A stretch of 64,000 nucleotides of DNA. Source: Aeromicrobium sp. Root495. GTDB taxonomy: Bacteria > Actinomycetota > Actinomycetes > Propionibacteriales > Nocardioidaceae. How positions within the stretch are numbered: position 1 is the stretch's first letter; each line of letters begins with the position of its first letter. The position numbers and the translations under genes are program-made. The notes under the pieces were generated by a model. The model searched no databases. It saw only the letters and a program-made list of their open reading frames with translations, and had not been told where the DNA came from. Location: the NCBI RefSeq assembly GCF_001426755.1, contig NZ_LMFJ01000001.1, positions 2,248,601-2,312,600 of the forward strand. Reading direction: 5' to 3'. Shown piece by piece: positions 8,834 to 19,292 of the stretch.

Positions 8834-9784
8834 ATGGCGCGCATGAGTCGGGAGCGGTCTCCGTACGTGGAGATGGATCGCGCGGCGTGGGCGGCCCTGG
8901 CGGGCGACGCGCCGCTGCCCTTGTCGGCGCAGGAGATCGACCAGGTCAAGGGCCTCGGAGACCAGCTCGACCTCGAGGAGGTGCGCCAGGTCTACCTGCC
9001 GCTCACCGAGCTGATCGCCCTGCGCCTGCGGGCCGCCACGGGCCTCTACCGCGCCACCGAGAAGTTCCTCGGCAACCCGCAGCCCCAGCGCACGCCCTTC
9101 GTGATCGGCATCGCCGGCTCGGTGGCGGTGGGCAAGTCCACGACGGCCCGCATCGTGCGCGACCTCCTCGCCCACGGACCCGGCCACCCGAGCGTCTCGC
9201 TCGTGACCACCGACGGGTTCCTGCTCCCCAACTCAGAGCTCGAGCGTCGCGGCATCCTGCAGCGCAAGGGCTTCCCGGAGTCCTACGACCGCAAGGCCCT
9301 GCTGCGGTTCGTCATCGACGTGAAGTCAGGCGTCGACCGCGTCGAGGCGCCGGTGTACTCGCACCTCACCTACGACCGCACCGACGACGTCGTGGCCGTC
9401 GAGCACCCCGACATCGTCATCATCGAGGGCCTCAACGTGCTGGCCCCCGCCAAGGATCGCGGCGACGGCAGCCCCGGCGCGGCCGTGAGCGACTACTTCG
9501 ACTTCGGCATCTACGTCGACGCCTCGAGCCGCGACATCCGACGCTGGTACGTCGACCGGTTCCTCGCCCTGCGGAAGACGGCGTTCACCGACCCCGCCTC
9601 GTACTTCCACCGCTACAGCTCCCTCACCGACGACGAGGCCGTGGCGCGCGCGAGCGAGCTGTGGGACACGATCAACTGGCCCAACCTGCGCGAGAACGTG
9701 CAGACCACGCGTGGACGGGCCGACCTCATCCTGCGCAAGGACGCCGACCACTCCGTCAAGTGGGTGCGCTTCCGCAAGATGTGA
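8834..9784 (+). CDS. coaA: Pantothenate kinase type I
   Basis: 316 residues. The first, committed step of CoA synthesis, phosphorylating pantothenate. The P-loop [16 protein letters not shown] is near residues 93-108, followed by the type I signature TTDGFLLPN and RKGFPESYD, and the closing motif KWVRFRKM as in E. coli CoaA. It is divergent from glmS. ATG 8834 is used; an in-frame ATG at 8843 is an alternative, since the Shine-Dalgarno match (GGAAGG at 8815-8820) is poorly spaced for either. Confidence 0.95.
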   Translation: MARMSRERSPYVEMDRAAWAALAGDAPLPLSAQEIDQVKGLGDQLDLEEVRQVYLPLTELIALRLRAATGLYRATEKFLGNPQPQRTPFVIGIAGSVAVGKSTTARIVRDLLAHGPGHPSVSLVTTDGFLLPNSELERRGILQRKGFPESYDRKALLRFVIDVKSGVDRVEAPVYSHLTYDRTDDVVAVEHPDIVIIEGLNVLAPAKDRGDGSPGAAVSDYFDFGIYVDASSRDIRRWYVDRFLALRKTAFTDPASYFHRYSSLTDDEAVARASELWDTINWPNLRENVQTTRGRADLILRKDADHSVKWVRFRKM

Positions 9785-9817
9785 CCGGCCCGCCACGGGC
9801 TCCGACCAGACTTCCGG

Positions 9818-10483
9818 TCAGAGCGGGGTGAAGGTGCAGGACGTGGTGGCGTACGTGTAGCCGTTCGACGTCTTGGCCGCCGCGCCGTTGCGCTCCGCCG
9901 CGATGGCGAAGGCCTTGTAGCTGAAGACGGAGCTGCCGGCCGGGATGGTCACCGCGACGTTGCCGCGACCGTCCTGGTACCCGACGATCGAGCCGACGTT
10001 GGTCTGGAACGTGACCTTGCGTCCCGGGCGGGCCGGTGTGAACGAGGCGACCGCGGTCCGGTCGGTCGCGAAGAACGTGCACTGCGAGTCCGGCGTCACG
10101 AGGAGCTTGCCCGTCTGGGCGACGATCGTGACGGTCCGCACGGTGCCCGTGATCGTGGCGTGCGACGGGTACTTGGGAGCGAGGAACCGCAGCGCCTTGG
10201 TGCCCTGGAGCCGGAACGCGAACTGGAAGGTCCCGTCCGACGCGCTCGTGGTGCTCTTGAGCGTCTTCCAGGTGGTCCCGCTCCGGTACTGGAGCTTCAC
10301 GGTGCGCTCGACCGGTGTCGTGAGCGTCCCGCGGGCGTTGTTGAGCTCGTTCTTCATGGCCTTGGTGTACGTGAGGGTGAGGTGGGTGGAGCCGGCGGCC
10401 TGGGCGGCCGGTGCCACGAGGAGTGTGGTGCTGAGTCCTGCGACGGCGAGGGCCGTGACGAGCAGGATCCGGGGTGACTTCAT
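9818..10483 (-). CDS. Secreted protein of unknown function with a beta-sandwich-like module
   Basis: 221 residues. The N-terminal signal peptide (MKSPRILLVTALAVAGLS, then a hydrophobic stretch ending VAPAAQAA) predicts Sec export with cleavage after about residue 30. The mature part has a module RTVKLQYRSGTTWKTL...GTFQF near 60-90 that is repeated in the GH16-like protein at 31610-33118. The C-terminal half contains two Cys residues (in SQCTFFAT and TTSCTFTP) that could form a disulfide. The start is set by the signal peptide and by GGAGCTCC upstream. Its role is not known; cell-wall or polymer binding is a guess. Confidence 0.8.
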   Translation of the reverse strand: MKSPRILLVTALAVAGLSTTLLVAPAAQAAGSTHLTLTYTKAMKNELNNARGTLTTPVERTVKLQYRSGTTWKTLKSTTSASDGTFQFAFRLQGTKALRFLAPKYPSHATITGTVRTVTIVAQTGKLLVTPDSQCTFFATDRTAVASFTPARPGRKVTFQTNVGSIVGYQDGRGNVAVTIPAGSSVFSYKAFAIAAERNGAAAKTSNGYTYATTSCTFTPL

Positions 10484-10766
10484 GAGGAGCTCCGTCTCGG
10501 GAGGGGGATCCTTCGCACGGTAGGACACCATCTGCTCGCAGCAGCCGGGATCACAGTGATTACGACCCTTCCCTACCCTCAGGCCCTCGGCCCTTCACTC
10601 GTCAATCTTTTCGACACGTGGCTGCCGCCCGGTCGTCACGAACGCTGCCGCACCCTGCGTGTGACGTGATGCTGTCGGTGTTTTCGACAAGTGGCTGCCG
10701 CCTCGTCGTCACGGACGCTACATTTCGACCCATCTGCGCCCGGTCGAGCGGGCACACCGAAGCGAA
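10484..10766. other. Divergent intergenic region between secreted protein and kinase
   Basis: 283 bases without a credible gene. It contains a short palindrome ATCACAGTGAT (10550-10560), a TACCGT hexamer (10522 to 10517, minus) that could be the -10 of the secreted-protein gene, the two imperfect 40-base direct repeats at 10608 and 10681, and a TACATT hexamer (10719-10724) that could be the -10 of the kinase gene. Confidence 0.6.
10608..10720. repeat. Pair of imperfect ~40-base direct repeats upstream of the kinase gene
   Basis: Copy 1 (about 10608-10646) and copy 2 (about 10681-10719) both read TTTTCGACA(C/A)GTGGCTG, then CCGCC, a 2-base variable part, GTCGTCACG and ACGCT, with only a handful of differences and a 73-base period. 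Copy 2 runs straight into the candidate -10 TACATT; copy 1 does not carry a -10. The arrangement suggests two binding sites for a regulator or a local duplication. Confidence 0.85.
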
Positions 10767-12998
10767 GTGGGGCATGCCGTGGTCGACCTGGGGATCCCGG
10801 GCCTGGAGGACGCCGAGCTCATCGGCCGTGGCGGTTTCGGCCAGGTCTACAAGGCCCGACAGCCCGCCCTCAACCGCACCGTGGCCGTCAAGGTCCTGCG
10901 CGTCGCCGAGGTCACCGACGAAGAGCTCAGACTCTTCGAACGCGAGTGCGCCGCCGTCGGAAGCCTCGACTGGTGCCCCGACATCGTCTCCGTCTTCGCC
11001 GCCGGCACCACCCCCGACGGCGACCCCTACATGGTCATGGAGTTCGCCCCCGGCGGGACCCTGCGCGACCGCATGCGCTCCACCGGACACATCGACGAGA
11101 CCCAGGCACGCGACGTCGCCCTCCACATCGGCACCGCCCTCGCCCACGCCCACGACGCCGGACTCCTGCACCGCGACGTCAAGCCAGCCAACATCCTCTA
11201 CTCCCGCAACGGCAACCCCATCCTCGCCGACTTCGGCATCGCCAAGGTCACCGCACGCACCGGCGCCACCTCCACCGCAGCCATGTCCGGCACGATCGCC
11301 TACCTGGCTCCGGAGGTGCTGCTCGACTCCCAGGCCTCGCCCGCCTCGGACATCTTCTCCCTCGGCGCGACGCTCCTCGAGGCCCTGACCGGCGCCACGC
11401 CGTTCCGCTCCAGCTCGTCCGACACCGCAGCCACCATCATGCGGCGCGCGTTCTCGCACGAGGACGTCGATCTCACTGGCGTCCCGGTGAGCACCGACCT
11501 TGCCGCGATCCTCGGCCGTTGCCTCGCGGTGGATCCGGCCCGCCGCTACTCGAGCGCCCACGAGCTCCTGCACGACCTGGCCACCGGGGCCGGCACCGTG
11601 CCGACACCGGACGAGCCCACCGTCATCCGAACCCCCCGCCCCTCGGCGGCGCCGGTCGATCTGCCGGACGACTCGACCCAGATCAGGCGTCGCCCGGCGG
11701 CCGGCGCTCCTCCGCTCCCTCCGGGCTCCGCGCCCCTCGAGGAGGCCGCCACCTCCGAGGCCCGGAGGCGCAGCACGGTCCTCGCCGTTGCTGCGACGAG
11801 CCTCGTGCTCGCCGCCACCCTGGTCGCGGGCGTCGTGTGGGCCGTCAGCCGCTCCGGTTCCGACGACCAGCAGCCGGTCGCTGCCGACGCCAAGAAGTCC
11901 GGCGCAGCGAAGCCCTCGGCGTCGGTCAACCCCGAGGCCGCACCGCAGGCACCCACCTTCGGCCGGCGTCCTGCCGGCCTCCCCTCCACGGTGTCGATCG
12001 CGTCAGCGCCCCCGGAGGAGCACGTCCAGGGCATCGTCGTCGACCGTGAGAACAAGTTCATCTACTGGTCCTTCAAGGACTGGCTCTACAAGACCAACTT
12101 CTCCGGCGACGTCGTCGCCAGCGTGACGGGACTCGGCGGCCACCTCGGCGACCTGACCTTGGACGCCGAGAGCGGGAAGATCTACGGATCGCTCACCCGC
12201 AAGGACATCAACGGCTTCTTCCTGGCCGTCATCGACGGCAAGGACCTGACGGGCCTCGGACAGCGGGCCGACGAGACCGACGGCGTCTCCATGGTCTACA
12301 TGCCCGACGTCACGAACGACTACCTCGAGGACGTCAACGGCGACGGGACGTTCGACGGCGACGTCGCGGAGACGCCCGACCACCGCTACGGGACGAGTGG
12401 CATCGACGGCATCGCCCTCGGACCGGCCCTCGACGGCTCCGACGAGGAGATGGTGACCGTCGCCTACGGCATCTTCGAGAACGAGGCCCGCTCCGACAAC
12501 GACTACCAGGTGCTGCTCCAGTTCACGCCCGCGACGCTGGCCGAGTACGCCCAGCCCGTGAGCAGCTCGCCGGCCTCGGACGGTCCGGAGAGCCCCGCGG
12601 GCAAGTACTTCGTCTACACCGGCAACACCCGGTACGGCGTGCAGAACCTCGCGTTCGACCCGTGGCTGGACCGGTACCTCCTGGCCGTCTACGAGGGCCC
12701 CAAGCCGTCGTTCCCCAACTACACGTTGTTCAGCATCCCGGCGCGCACGCCGGCCACCACGCAGAAGCTCCGTGGCCTGGGCGGCGAGACCGGCTCCGTC
12801 GTGAAGCTGGCGCCGGACGGTCTGCGCGACGGTGGCACCGGCGTCCGCGGCTGGCGCTTCGACGCCGCCCTGGGGCTCGAGTCGCTCGGCGGTGGCTACT
12901 TCTACACGGCCACGGGTGAGACGGCCGAGGGCGCGGCGACGCTCACGCTCCGCCGCTGGGCCTTCGACGCGCAGGACCCCTTCACCGGCAAGCGCTGA
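10767..12998 (+). CDS. Receptor-type Ser/Thr protein kinase (PknF-like) with large ectodomain
   Basis: 743 residues. The N-terminal Hanks kinase domain (about 15-270) is complete: Gly loop IGRGGFGQVY near 19-28, Lys near 42 in AVKVL, HRDVKPAN near 135-142, DFG near 155-157 and SGTIAYLAPE. A disordered juxtamembrane stretch follows, then one transmembrane helix near 337-360, then about 380 extracellular residues with repeated blade-like strands (a probable beta-propeller) and a DVNGDGTFDGD loop near 522-532 resembling a calcium-binding loop. No PASTA repeats. It lies 3 bases before the FHA-ABC exporter gene. The start is GTG 10767 or GTG 10779; both lack a strong Shine-Dalgarno. Confidence 0.92.
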   Translation: MGHAVVDLGIPGLEDAELIGRGGFGQVYKARQPALNRTVAVKVLRVAEVTDEELRLFERECAAVGSLDWCPDIVSVFAAGTTPDGDPYMVMEFAPGGTLRDRMRSTGHIDETQARDVALHIGTALAHAHDAGLLHRDVKPANILYSRNGNPILADFGIAKVTARTGATSTAAMSGTIAYLAPEVLLDSQASPASDIFSLGATLLEALTGATPFRSSSSDTAATIMRRAFSHEDVDLTGVPVSTDLAAILGRCLAVDPARRYSSAHELLHDLATGAGTVPTPDEPTVIRTPRPSAAPVDLPDDSTQIRRRPAAGAPPLPPGSAPLEEAATSEARRRSTVLAVAATSLVLAATLVAGVVWAVSRSGSDDQQPVAADAKKSGAAKPSASVNPEAAPQAPTFGRRPAGLPSTVSIASAPPEEHVQGIVVDRENKFIYWSFKDWLYKTNFSGDVVASVTGLGGHLGDLTLDAESGKIYGSLTRKDINGFFLAVIDGKDLTGLGQRADETDGVSMVYMPDVTNDYLEDVNGDGTFDGDVAETPDHRYGTSGIDGIALGPALDGSDEEMVTVAYGIFENEARSDNDYQVLLQFTPATLAEYAQPVSSSPASDGPESPAGKYFVYTGNTRYGVQNLAFDPWLDRYLLAVYEGPKPSFPNYTLFSIPARTPATTQKLRGLGGETGSVVKLAPDGLRDGGTGVRGWRFDAALGLESLGGGYFYTATGETAEGAATLTLRRWAFDAQDPFTGKR

Positions 12999-13001
12999 CC
13001 C

Positions 13002-15272
13002 ATGACCGACCCCAGGGCCGTCCGCATCACGGTCGATGGCGCCGTCGTCCTGGAGGTGACGCCCGGCCAGGAGGTCGTGATCGGCCGCGACCCCGCCGGC
13101 CACGTGGTGGTCCCTGACCACCTCGTGTCGCGCCGGCACGCGCGAGTCGTCCACGAGGGGGTGTGGGTGCTCGAGGACCTCGGCAGCGCCAACGGCACCT
13201 GGATCCATGGGCAGGAGATCCAGCGCGTCAGTCTCGTCGACGCCCACGACGTCCTGCTCGGCGACCCGGCCGACGCCCCGCTCATCCGTCTCGACCTCGT
13301 GGACCCGCTGGCGAGCCACACCCTGGACCGGCGGACCCTGGTCCCGGCCGACGAGTCCTTCCGGGCGCCGTCGTCAGCGCTGCCGGGCACGACCAGCGGG
13401 ACGGTGACGATCGGTCGGCACGTCTCGAACGACCTGAGTCTCGAGGACCCGATGGTCTCGACCCGGCACGCCCGCGTCGAGACCCGGCACGGGGAACGCT
13501 GGATCATCGACCTGGGCAGCACCAACCAGACGATCGTCAACGGCTCGGCCGTCGCGCAGCAGCGGATCGTCGACGGCGACAAGGTCCTCATCGGGAACAC
13601 GCACTTCCGGGTGCAGCGCGGCGGGCTCGTGCCCGAGTCAGCCGGCGGCCTCGTGGTGCGCGACGCCGTGCTCGCCATCCGCTCCGGCCGACGCATCGTC
13701 GACCAGGTCTCCTTCGCCGTCGAGGAGCCGTCGGTCGTGGCCGTCATCGGCCCCTCCGGCGCAGGCAAGTCCAGCCTGCTCCGACTCCTGACCGGGCAGG
13801 TGCGCCCCACCTCGGGCTCGGTCGACTTCCGCGAGGCCAGCATGGCGAGCCAGCGCCAGGCGTTCCGCGGCGACATCGGCGTCGTTCCCCAGCACACGAT
13901 CGCCCACGGCAAGCTCACCGCACGCCAGGCCCTCGACTACACCGCGCGGCTGCGGTTCGCCGACGACGTCACCGTGACGGGACGCCACGCCCGGGTCGAC
14001 GAGGTGCTGGACCAGCTCGGGCTCACGCAGCACGCAGAGACGCCCGTGGACCGGCTCTCCGGTGGGCAGCAACGCCGCGTCGCCATCGCCATGGAGCTCC
14101 TCACCGAGCCAACCATGCTGATCCTCGACGAGCCCACCTCCGGCCTCGATCCCTCGCTGGTCCTGCAGATCATGCAGCTCCTGCGCCAGTTCGCCGACGA
14201 CGGCAAGCAGGTCCTCGTCGTGACGCACGACCTCGACCACCTCGACCTCGTCGACGAGGTGATCGTCCTGCGCGCCGGTGGCACCGTCGCGTTCCGCGGC
14301 CCGCCGTCCGAGGTGTTCGGACACTTCGGCCGCGCGTCGTGGGCCGAGGTCTTCACCGACCTCGCGGTCCCGACGCCGGCGACCCCCGGCCGGGACCGGA
14401 TCGACCGACCGGCGTCCACGGCGTCGTTCGACGTGCCCGCTCCGCCGCTCGACGCGGGCCAGATCACCCGTCGTGCACTCACCGTCGCCAGTCGTCACGT
14501 CCGGCTCATCCTGGCCGACAAGCCTCTGGTCGCCCTGACGCTCGGCATGCCCGTGCTGCTCGCGGTCCTGGCGCTGGCCGTCCCGGGCTCGCACGGCCTC
14601 GCGCCGCTGGGCACCGAGCCCGACCCGAATCCCGGACGCTTGCTCGCCATCCTCACGATCGGAGCGGCCTTCCTCGGCCTGGCCGGCTCCATCCGTGAGC
14701 TCGTCGGGGAGCGTGCCATCTTCCTGCACGAGCGGGACGCCGGCCTTCCCCCGTTGTCGTACCTGATCGCCAAGACCGCGGTGCTGGCCGCCGTCGTCGT
14801 GGTCCAGTCGATCCTGCTCGTCGCGGTCGTGCTCCTGTTCAAGAAGGACCCGTCGGACAGCATCTTCTTCATGCCGGCGGCCGCGGAGATCCTCGTCGCG
14901 GTCTCGGCCACGTCGGTGTGCTGCATGCTCCTGGGGCTCGCTGTCTCCGCCCGGCTCGGCAACCCGGAGCAGTCCACGCCGCCGCTCGTGCTGCTGGTGA
15001 TGGCGCAGCTCGTCCTGTGCGGCGGCCTCTTCCCCATCGCCGGACGACTGGGGCTCGAGCAGCTGGCCTGGCTGGCCCCGGGACGGTGGGGATACGCAGC
15101 AGCGGCGGCGACGACGGACCTGAACCGGGCCCTGCCGCCTGAGCAGCACGACGCGTTGTGGAACCACGAGGTCGGCATCTGGATCGCCTGCCTCGTGATG
15201 CTGGTGATCTTGTCCACGGTCCTGTGGCTCATCAGCTTCACGGGCGTCCGCCGCCGCGCCGCCTTCTCCTGA
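13002..15272 (+). CDS. FHA-domain ABC transporter (Rv1747-like), ATPase and permease in one chain
   Basis: 756 residues. There are two N-terminal FHA phosphothreonine-binding domains (about 20-95, GRDPAGH...SRRHAR...LGSANGTW; and 130-205, GRHVSND...STRHAR...LGSTNQT). An ABC ATPase follows (Walker A GPSGAGKSS near 250-258, signature LSGGQQRR near 352-359, Walker B LILDEP near 373-378), then a six-helix ABC-2 permease (about 500-750). The architecture matches M. tuberculosis Rv1747, an exporter phosphorylated by the adjacent kinase PknF; here too the kinase gene is immediately upstream. The cargo is unknown, with cell-envelope lipid or glycan as the likely class. Confidence 0.94.
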   Translation: MTDPRAVRITVDGAVVLEVTPGQEVVIGRDPAGHVVVPDHLVSRRHARVVHEGVWVLEDLGSANGTWIHGQEIQRVSLVDAHDVLLGDPADAPLIRLDLVDPLASHTLDRRTLVPADESFRAPSSALPGTTSGTVTIGRHVSNDLSLEDPMVSTRHARVETRHGERWIIDLGSTNQTIVNGSAVAQQRIVDGDKVLIGNTHFRVQRGGLVPESAGGLVVRDAVLAIRSGRRIVDQVSFAVEEPSVVAVIGPSGAGKSSLLRLLTGQVRPTSGSVDFREASMASQRQAFRGDIGVVPQHTIAHGKLTARQALDYTARLRFADDVTVTGRHARVDEVLDQLGLTQHAETPVDRLSGGQQRRVAIAMELLTEPTMLILDEPTSGLDPSLVLQIMQLLRQFADDGKQVLVVTHDLDHLDLVDEVIVLRAGGTVAFRGPPSEVFGHFGRASWAEVFTDLAVPTPATPGRDRIDRPASTASFDVPAPPLDAGQITRRALTVASRHVRLILADKPLVALTLGMPVLLAVLALAVPGSHGLAPLGTEPDPNPGRLLAILTIGAAFLGLAGSIRELVGERAIFLHERDAGLPPLSYLIAKTAVLAAVVVVQSILLVAVVLLFKKDPSDSIFFMPAAAEILVAVSATSVCCMLLGLAVSARLGNPEQSTPPLVLLVMAQLVLCGGLFPIAGRLGLEQLAWLAPGRWGYAAAAATTDLNRALPPEQHDALWNHEVGIWIACLVMLVILSTVLWLISFTGVRRRAAFS

Positions 15273-15327
15273 CGCCGCCTCGCACCGTCCGGGCCCCGCA
15301 GAACGACCGACGTGAGTGGGGGCTGAG

Positions 15328-16674
15328 TCAGAGTGCGAGCGAGGTGCGGACGACGCCGGCCAGCTGGTCGGCGACCTCGGCGGCCCGCTCCAGGGTGGCG
15401 GCCTCCACCATGACCCGCACGAGCGGCTCGGTGCCCGACTGACGCAGCAGCACCCGCCCCTCGACTCCGAGATGCGCCTCGGCGTCCTTCACCGCGGCCA
15501 GCAGGACGGGGTCGGTGTCGGCGCGGGACTTGTCGACGTCGGGCACGTTCACGAGCACCTGCGGCATGCGGGTGACGACCGACGCGAGCCGCGCCAACGT
15601 CTGACCCGTGGCTGCCATGCGCGCCGCCACGTGCGCGGCCGTGAGCACGCCGTCGCCGGTGGTGGCGAAGTCGTTCATGATGACGTGACCGGACTGCTCC
15701 CCACCGAGGGAGAATCCGCCACGGCGCATCGCCTCCAGCACGTAGCGGTCGCCGACCGCCGTCTGCATCACCGTGAGGCCCTCGGCCTCGAGCGCGCGAA
15801 GGAAGCCCAGGTTGCTCATGACGGTGGCGACGACGGTGTCGTCGACGAGTCGCCCGGCGTCGCGGAAGGCGAGGGCCAGCATCGCGAGGATCTGGTCTCC
15901 GTCTACCACCTGCCCCGTGGCGTCGACGGCCAGGCAGCGGTCGGCGTCGCCGTCGAAGGCGAAGCCGGCGTCGGCCCGGTGCTCCACGACGGCACGCTGG
16001 AGATCGCCGAGGTGGGTGGAGCCGCAGTCGGCGTTGATGTTGATGCCGTCGGGCTCGGCGTGGATCGTGACCACCTGCGCGCCCAGCTGACGGAACACCT
16101 CGGGACCCACCTCGTAGGCGGCCCCGTTGGCGCAGTCGAGCACGATCGTCAGGCCGTCCAGGCGGACGGGAACCGTGCTCACGAGGTGCTTGACATACAC
16201 CTCGACGCCCACGTGACTGTCGCCGATGCGACCGACCGCACCCCCGACGGGACGGTCCCAGGGCTCCTCGAGCCGGTCCTCGATGGCTTCCTCGATCGCG
16301 TCGTCGAGCTTGAGCCCGCCGCGCGAGAGGAACTTGATGCCGTTGTCGGGCATCGCGTTGTGGCTGGCCGAGATCATGACGCCCAGGTCGGCCTTGAGCT
16401 CGGCCGTCAGGAACGCAGCGCCCGGCGTGGGCACCACGCCCAGGCGATGCACGTCGACGCCGGCCGAGGCCAGGCCGGCCACGACCGCGGCCTCGAGGAA
16501 CTCGCCCGAGGCCCGCGGGTCGCGCGCCACGACCGCCGTGGGTCGCTGGTCGGCGAACACGCCGACCTCGCCCAGCACGTGGGCCGCTGCCACGGCGAGG
16601 TCGAGCGCGAGCTCGGCCGTGAGATCACGGTTGGCGAGCCCACGGACCCCGTCGGTGCCGAAGATCCGCCCCAC
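15328..16674 (-). CDS. glmM: Phosphoglucosamine mutase
   Basis: 448 residues. It converts glucosamine-6-phosphate to glucosamine-1-phosphate, the step after GlmS. N-terminal [11 protein letters not shown]; the phosphoserine loop [15 protein letters not shown] with the catalytic Ser; the metal-binding [12 protein letters not shown]; and the sugar-binding GGEQSGH are all visible. It starts with GTG at 16674, 18 bases after the rpsI stop, the same order as other actinobacteria. It converges on the FHA-ABC gene. Confidence 0.96.
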   Translation of the reverse strand: MGRIFGTDGVRGLANRDLTAELALDLAVAAAHVLGEVGVFADQRPTAVVARDPRASGEFLEAAVVAGLASAGVDVHRLGVVPTPGAAFLTAELKADLGVMISASHNAMPDNGIKFLSRGGLKLDDAIEEAIEDRLEEPWDRPVGGAVGRIGDSHVGVEVYVKHLVSTVPVRLDGLTIVLDCANGAAYEVGPEVFRQLGAQVVTIHAEPDGININADCGSTHLGDLQRAVVEHRADAGFAFDGDADRCLAVDATGQVVDGDQILAMLALAFRDAGRLVDDTVVATVMSNLGFLRALEAEGLTVMQTAVGDRYVLEAMRRGGFSLGGEQSGHVIMNDFATTGDGVLTAAHVAARMAATGQTLARLASVVTRMPQVLVNVPDVDKSRADTDPVLLAAVKDAEAHLGVEGRVLLRQSGTEPLVRVMVEAATLERAAEVADQLAGVVRTSLAL

Positions 16675-16692
16675 GACGTCAGCAGCTGCTGA

Positions 16693-17187
16693 TCAGCGCT
16701 TGCTGTACTGAGGAGCCTTGCGGGCCTTCTTGAGACCGGCCTTCTTGCGCTCCTTGATGCGCGAGTCGCGCGTGAGGAGTCCGGCCTTCTTCAGGACGGG
16801 GCGGTTGGTCTCCTCGTCGATCGCGTTGAGCGAGCGGGCCACACCGAGGCGCAGCGCGCCGGCCTGGCCGGTCATGCCGCCACCGGTGACGCGGGCGACG
16901 ACGTCGAAGCGGTCCGTCAGGCCGAGGGCCTCGAGGCCCTCCTTGGCGATCTGCTGGTGCAGCTTGTTGGGGAGGTACTCCTCCAGCGGCTTGCCGTTGA
17001 CGACCCACTGGCCGGTCCCGGGGACGATGCGCACGCGGGCGATCGCCTCCTTGCGGCGGCCGGTGGCCGCACCGGGAGCGATCGTCGCGGGCGCCAGGGG
17101 CGCGTCAGCGGACGGGCTGCTCTCGGAGGTGTAGGCCACGCCCTCGGCGTTGGTCTCGAAGTCGGCGTTCTCGGTGGTGTCGGCCAC
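16693..17187 (-). CDS. rpsI: 30S ribosomal protein S9
   Basis: 164 residues, with an acidic N-terminal extension of about 35 residues before the conserved core, which begins [15 protein letters not shown] and ends in the conserved [12 protein letters not shown] tail that reaches the P-site tRNA. GTG 17187 is preceded by AGAGAAG at suitable distance. An in-frame GTG at 17220 overlaps the rplM stop (GTGA) and would add 11 residues, so the start is not certain. It is the second gene of the rplM-rpsI-glmM transcript. Confidence 0.93.
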   Translation of the reverse strand: MADTTENADFETNAEGVAYTSESSPSADAPLAPATIAPGAATGRRKEAIARVRIVPGTGQWVVNGKPLEEYLPNKLHQQIAKEGLEALGLTDRFDVVARVTGGGMTGQAGALRLGVARSLNAIDEETNRPVLKKAGLLTRDSRIKERKKAGLKKARKAPQYSKR

Positions 17188-17216
17188 GGTGCTGCTCTTC
17201 TCTGGAATCTGGTTGG

Positions 17217-17660
17217 TCACTGGGAGATCTGCGTGATCTCGAAAGGCTGGGGGTTCTGCGCGGCGTGCGGGTGCTCGGGGCCCGAGTAGACCTTGAGCTT
17301 CTTGATGAGGGCGTCGCCCAGACGGTTCTTGGGAAGCATGCCGCGGACCGACTTCTCGATGGCCTTGCGGGCGTCCTTGTCGAGCAGGTCGCCGTACGCG
17401 ATGGACTTGAGTCCGCCCGGGTAGCCGCTGTGACGGTAGGCCAGCTTGTCGGTGCGCTTGTTGCCCGAGAGGGCGACCTTCTCCGCGTTGACGATGACGA
17501 CGAAGTCGCCGCCGTCGACGTGCGGGGCGAAGGTGGCCTTGTGCTTGCCACGCAGGAGCGTCGCAGCCTGGACCGACAGGCGTCCGAGGACGACGTCTTC
17601 GGCGTCGATGACGTGCCACTGACGCGTGATGTCGGCGGGCTTGGGGCTGTACGTGGGCAC
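17217..17660 (-). CDS. rplM: 50S ribosomal protein L13
   Basis: 147 residues, the typical length. [19 protein letters not shown] and the [10 protein letters not shown] signature identify L13, a 23S rRNA-binding early assembly protein. It starts with GTG at 17660 behind AGAAGG, and its stop touches the extended rpsI start. First gene of the operon, with a clear promoter about 80 bases upstream. Confidence 0.97.
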   Translation of the reverse strand: MPTYSPKPADITRQWHVIDAEDVVLGRLSVQAATLLRGKHKATFAPHVDGGDFVVIVNAEKVALSGNKRTDKLAYRHSGYPGGLKSIAYGDLLDKDARKAIEKSVRGMLPKNRLGDALIKKLKVYSGPEHPHAAQNPQPFEITQISQ

Positions 17661-17738
17661 GGCAGACCTTCTCGTGTTTCGGAACTGTGGCTTGGGGCAG
17701 TCGGGTCCGCGTGAAGACGCAGGACACAACGACGTTCA

Positions 17739-17768
17739 AGAGTAACGGGCGGGAAGGTGTCGGGTCAA
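17739..17768 (-). promoter_or_regulatory. Promoter of rplM-rpsI-glmM
   Basis: On the minus strand, -35 TTGACC (17768 to 17763), an 18-base spacer and -10 TACTCT (17744 to 17739). This is close to the SigA-type consensus and leaves a leader of about 75 bases before the rplM GTG. Confidence 0.7.
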
Positions 17769-17840
17769 AACGGGGCTGCTGCGCTTCTGCTGCACCGCCG
17801 CTGTGACGGCCCCCACTGAGCATGTCCTCACTACCGGGGA

Positions 17841-17846
17841 TAGGTT
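17841..17846 (+). promoter_or_regulatory. Candidate -10 box of gltA
   Basis: TAGGTT fits TAnnnT and would start transcription about 55 bases before the gltA GTG. No good -35 is seen, so this is tentative. Confidence 0.4.
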
Positions 17847-17906
17847 GAACATGAGGTCCGCACACCATCGCGGGCCTCAGAAATCAGCCGGCACAGGAGA
17901 CCCATC

Positions 17907-19199
<1,293 letters not shown>

Positions 19200-19208
19200 T
19201 CCCGGACC

Positions 19209-19263
19209 TGCGCCGCCCTCGACCCCGACCGCACCGTCGGAAGGTCGAAGGCGGCGCATTTCT
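19209..19263 (+). terminator. gltA terminator
   Basis: Arms TGCGCCGCCCTCGAC and GTCGAAGGCGGCGCA form a 15-base stem with one mismatch around a 20-base loop, followed by TTTCT. It sits 10 bases after the gltA stop and immediately before the truA promoter. Confidence 0.8.
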
Positions 19264-19279
19264 CGTTCGTCCCGACGAC

Positions 19280-19292
19280 TAAACTCCCCACC
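19280..19292 (+). promoter_or_regulatory. -10 element for leaderless truA mRNA
   Basis: TAAACT (19280-19285) is followed by 7 bases and then the truA GTG at 19293, so the message should begin at the start codon. No Shine-Dalgarno sequence is present. Confidence 0.65.

Noticed and set aside
8787-8834. Upstream extension of glmS (16 extra residues)
   Set aside because: GlmS must start Met-Cys for its N-terminal nucleophile, so the start is at 8786.
10550-10560. ATCACAGTGAT as a CRP/cAMP-receptor site
   Set aside because: Too short and lacks the TGTGA-N6-TCACA layout; kept only as a note in the intergenic region.
12003-13319. Long minus-strand open frame under the kinase and FHA-ABC genes
   Set aside because: Runs across two well-supported genes and has no motif.
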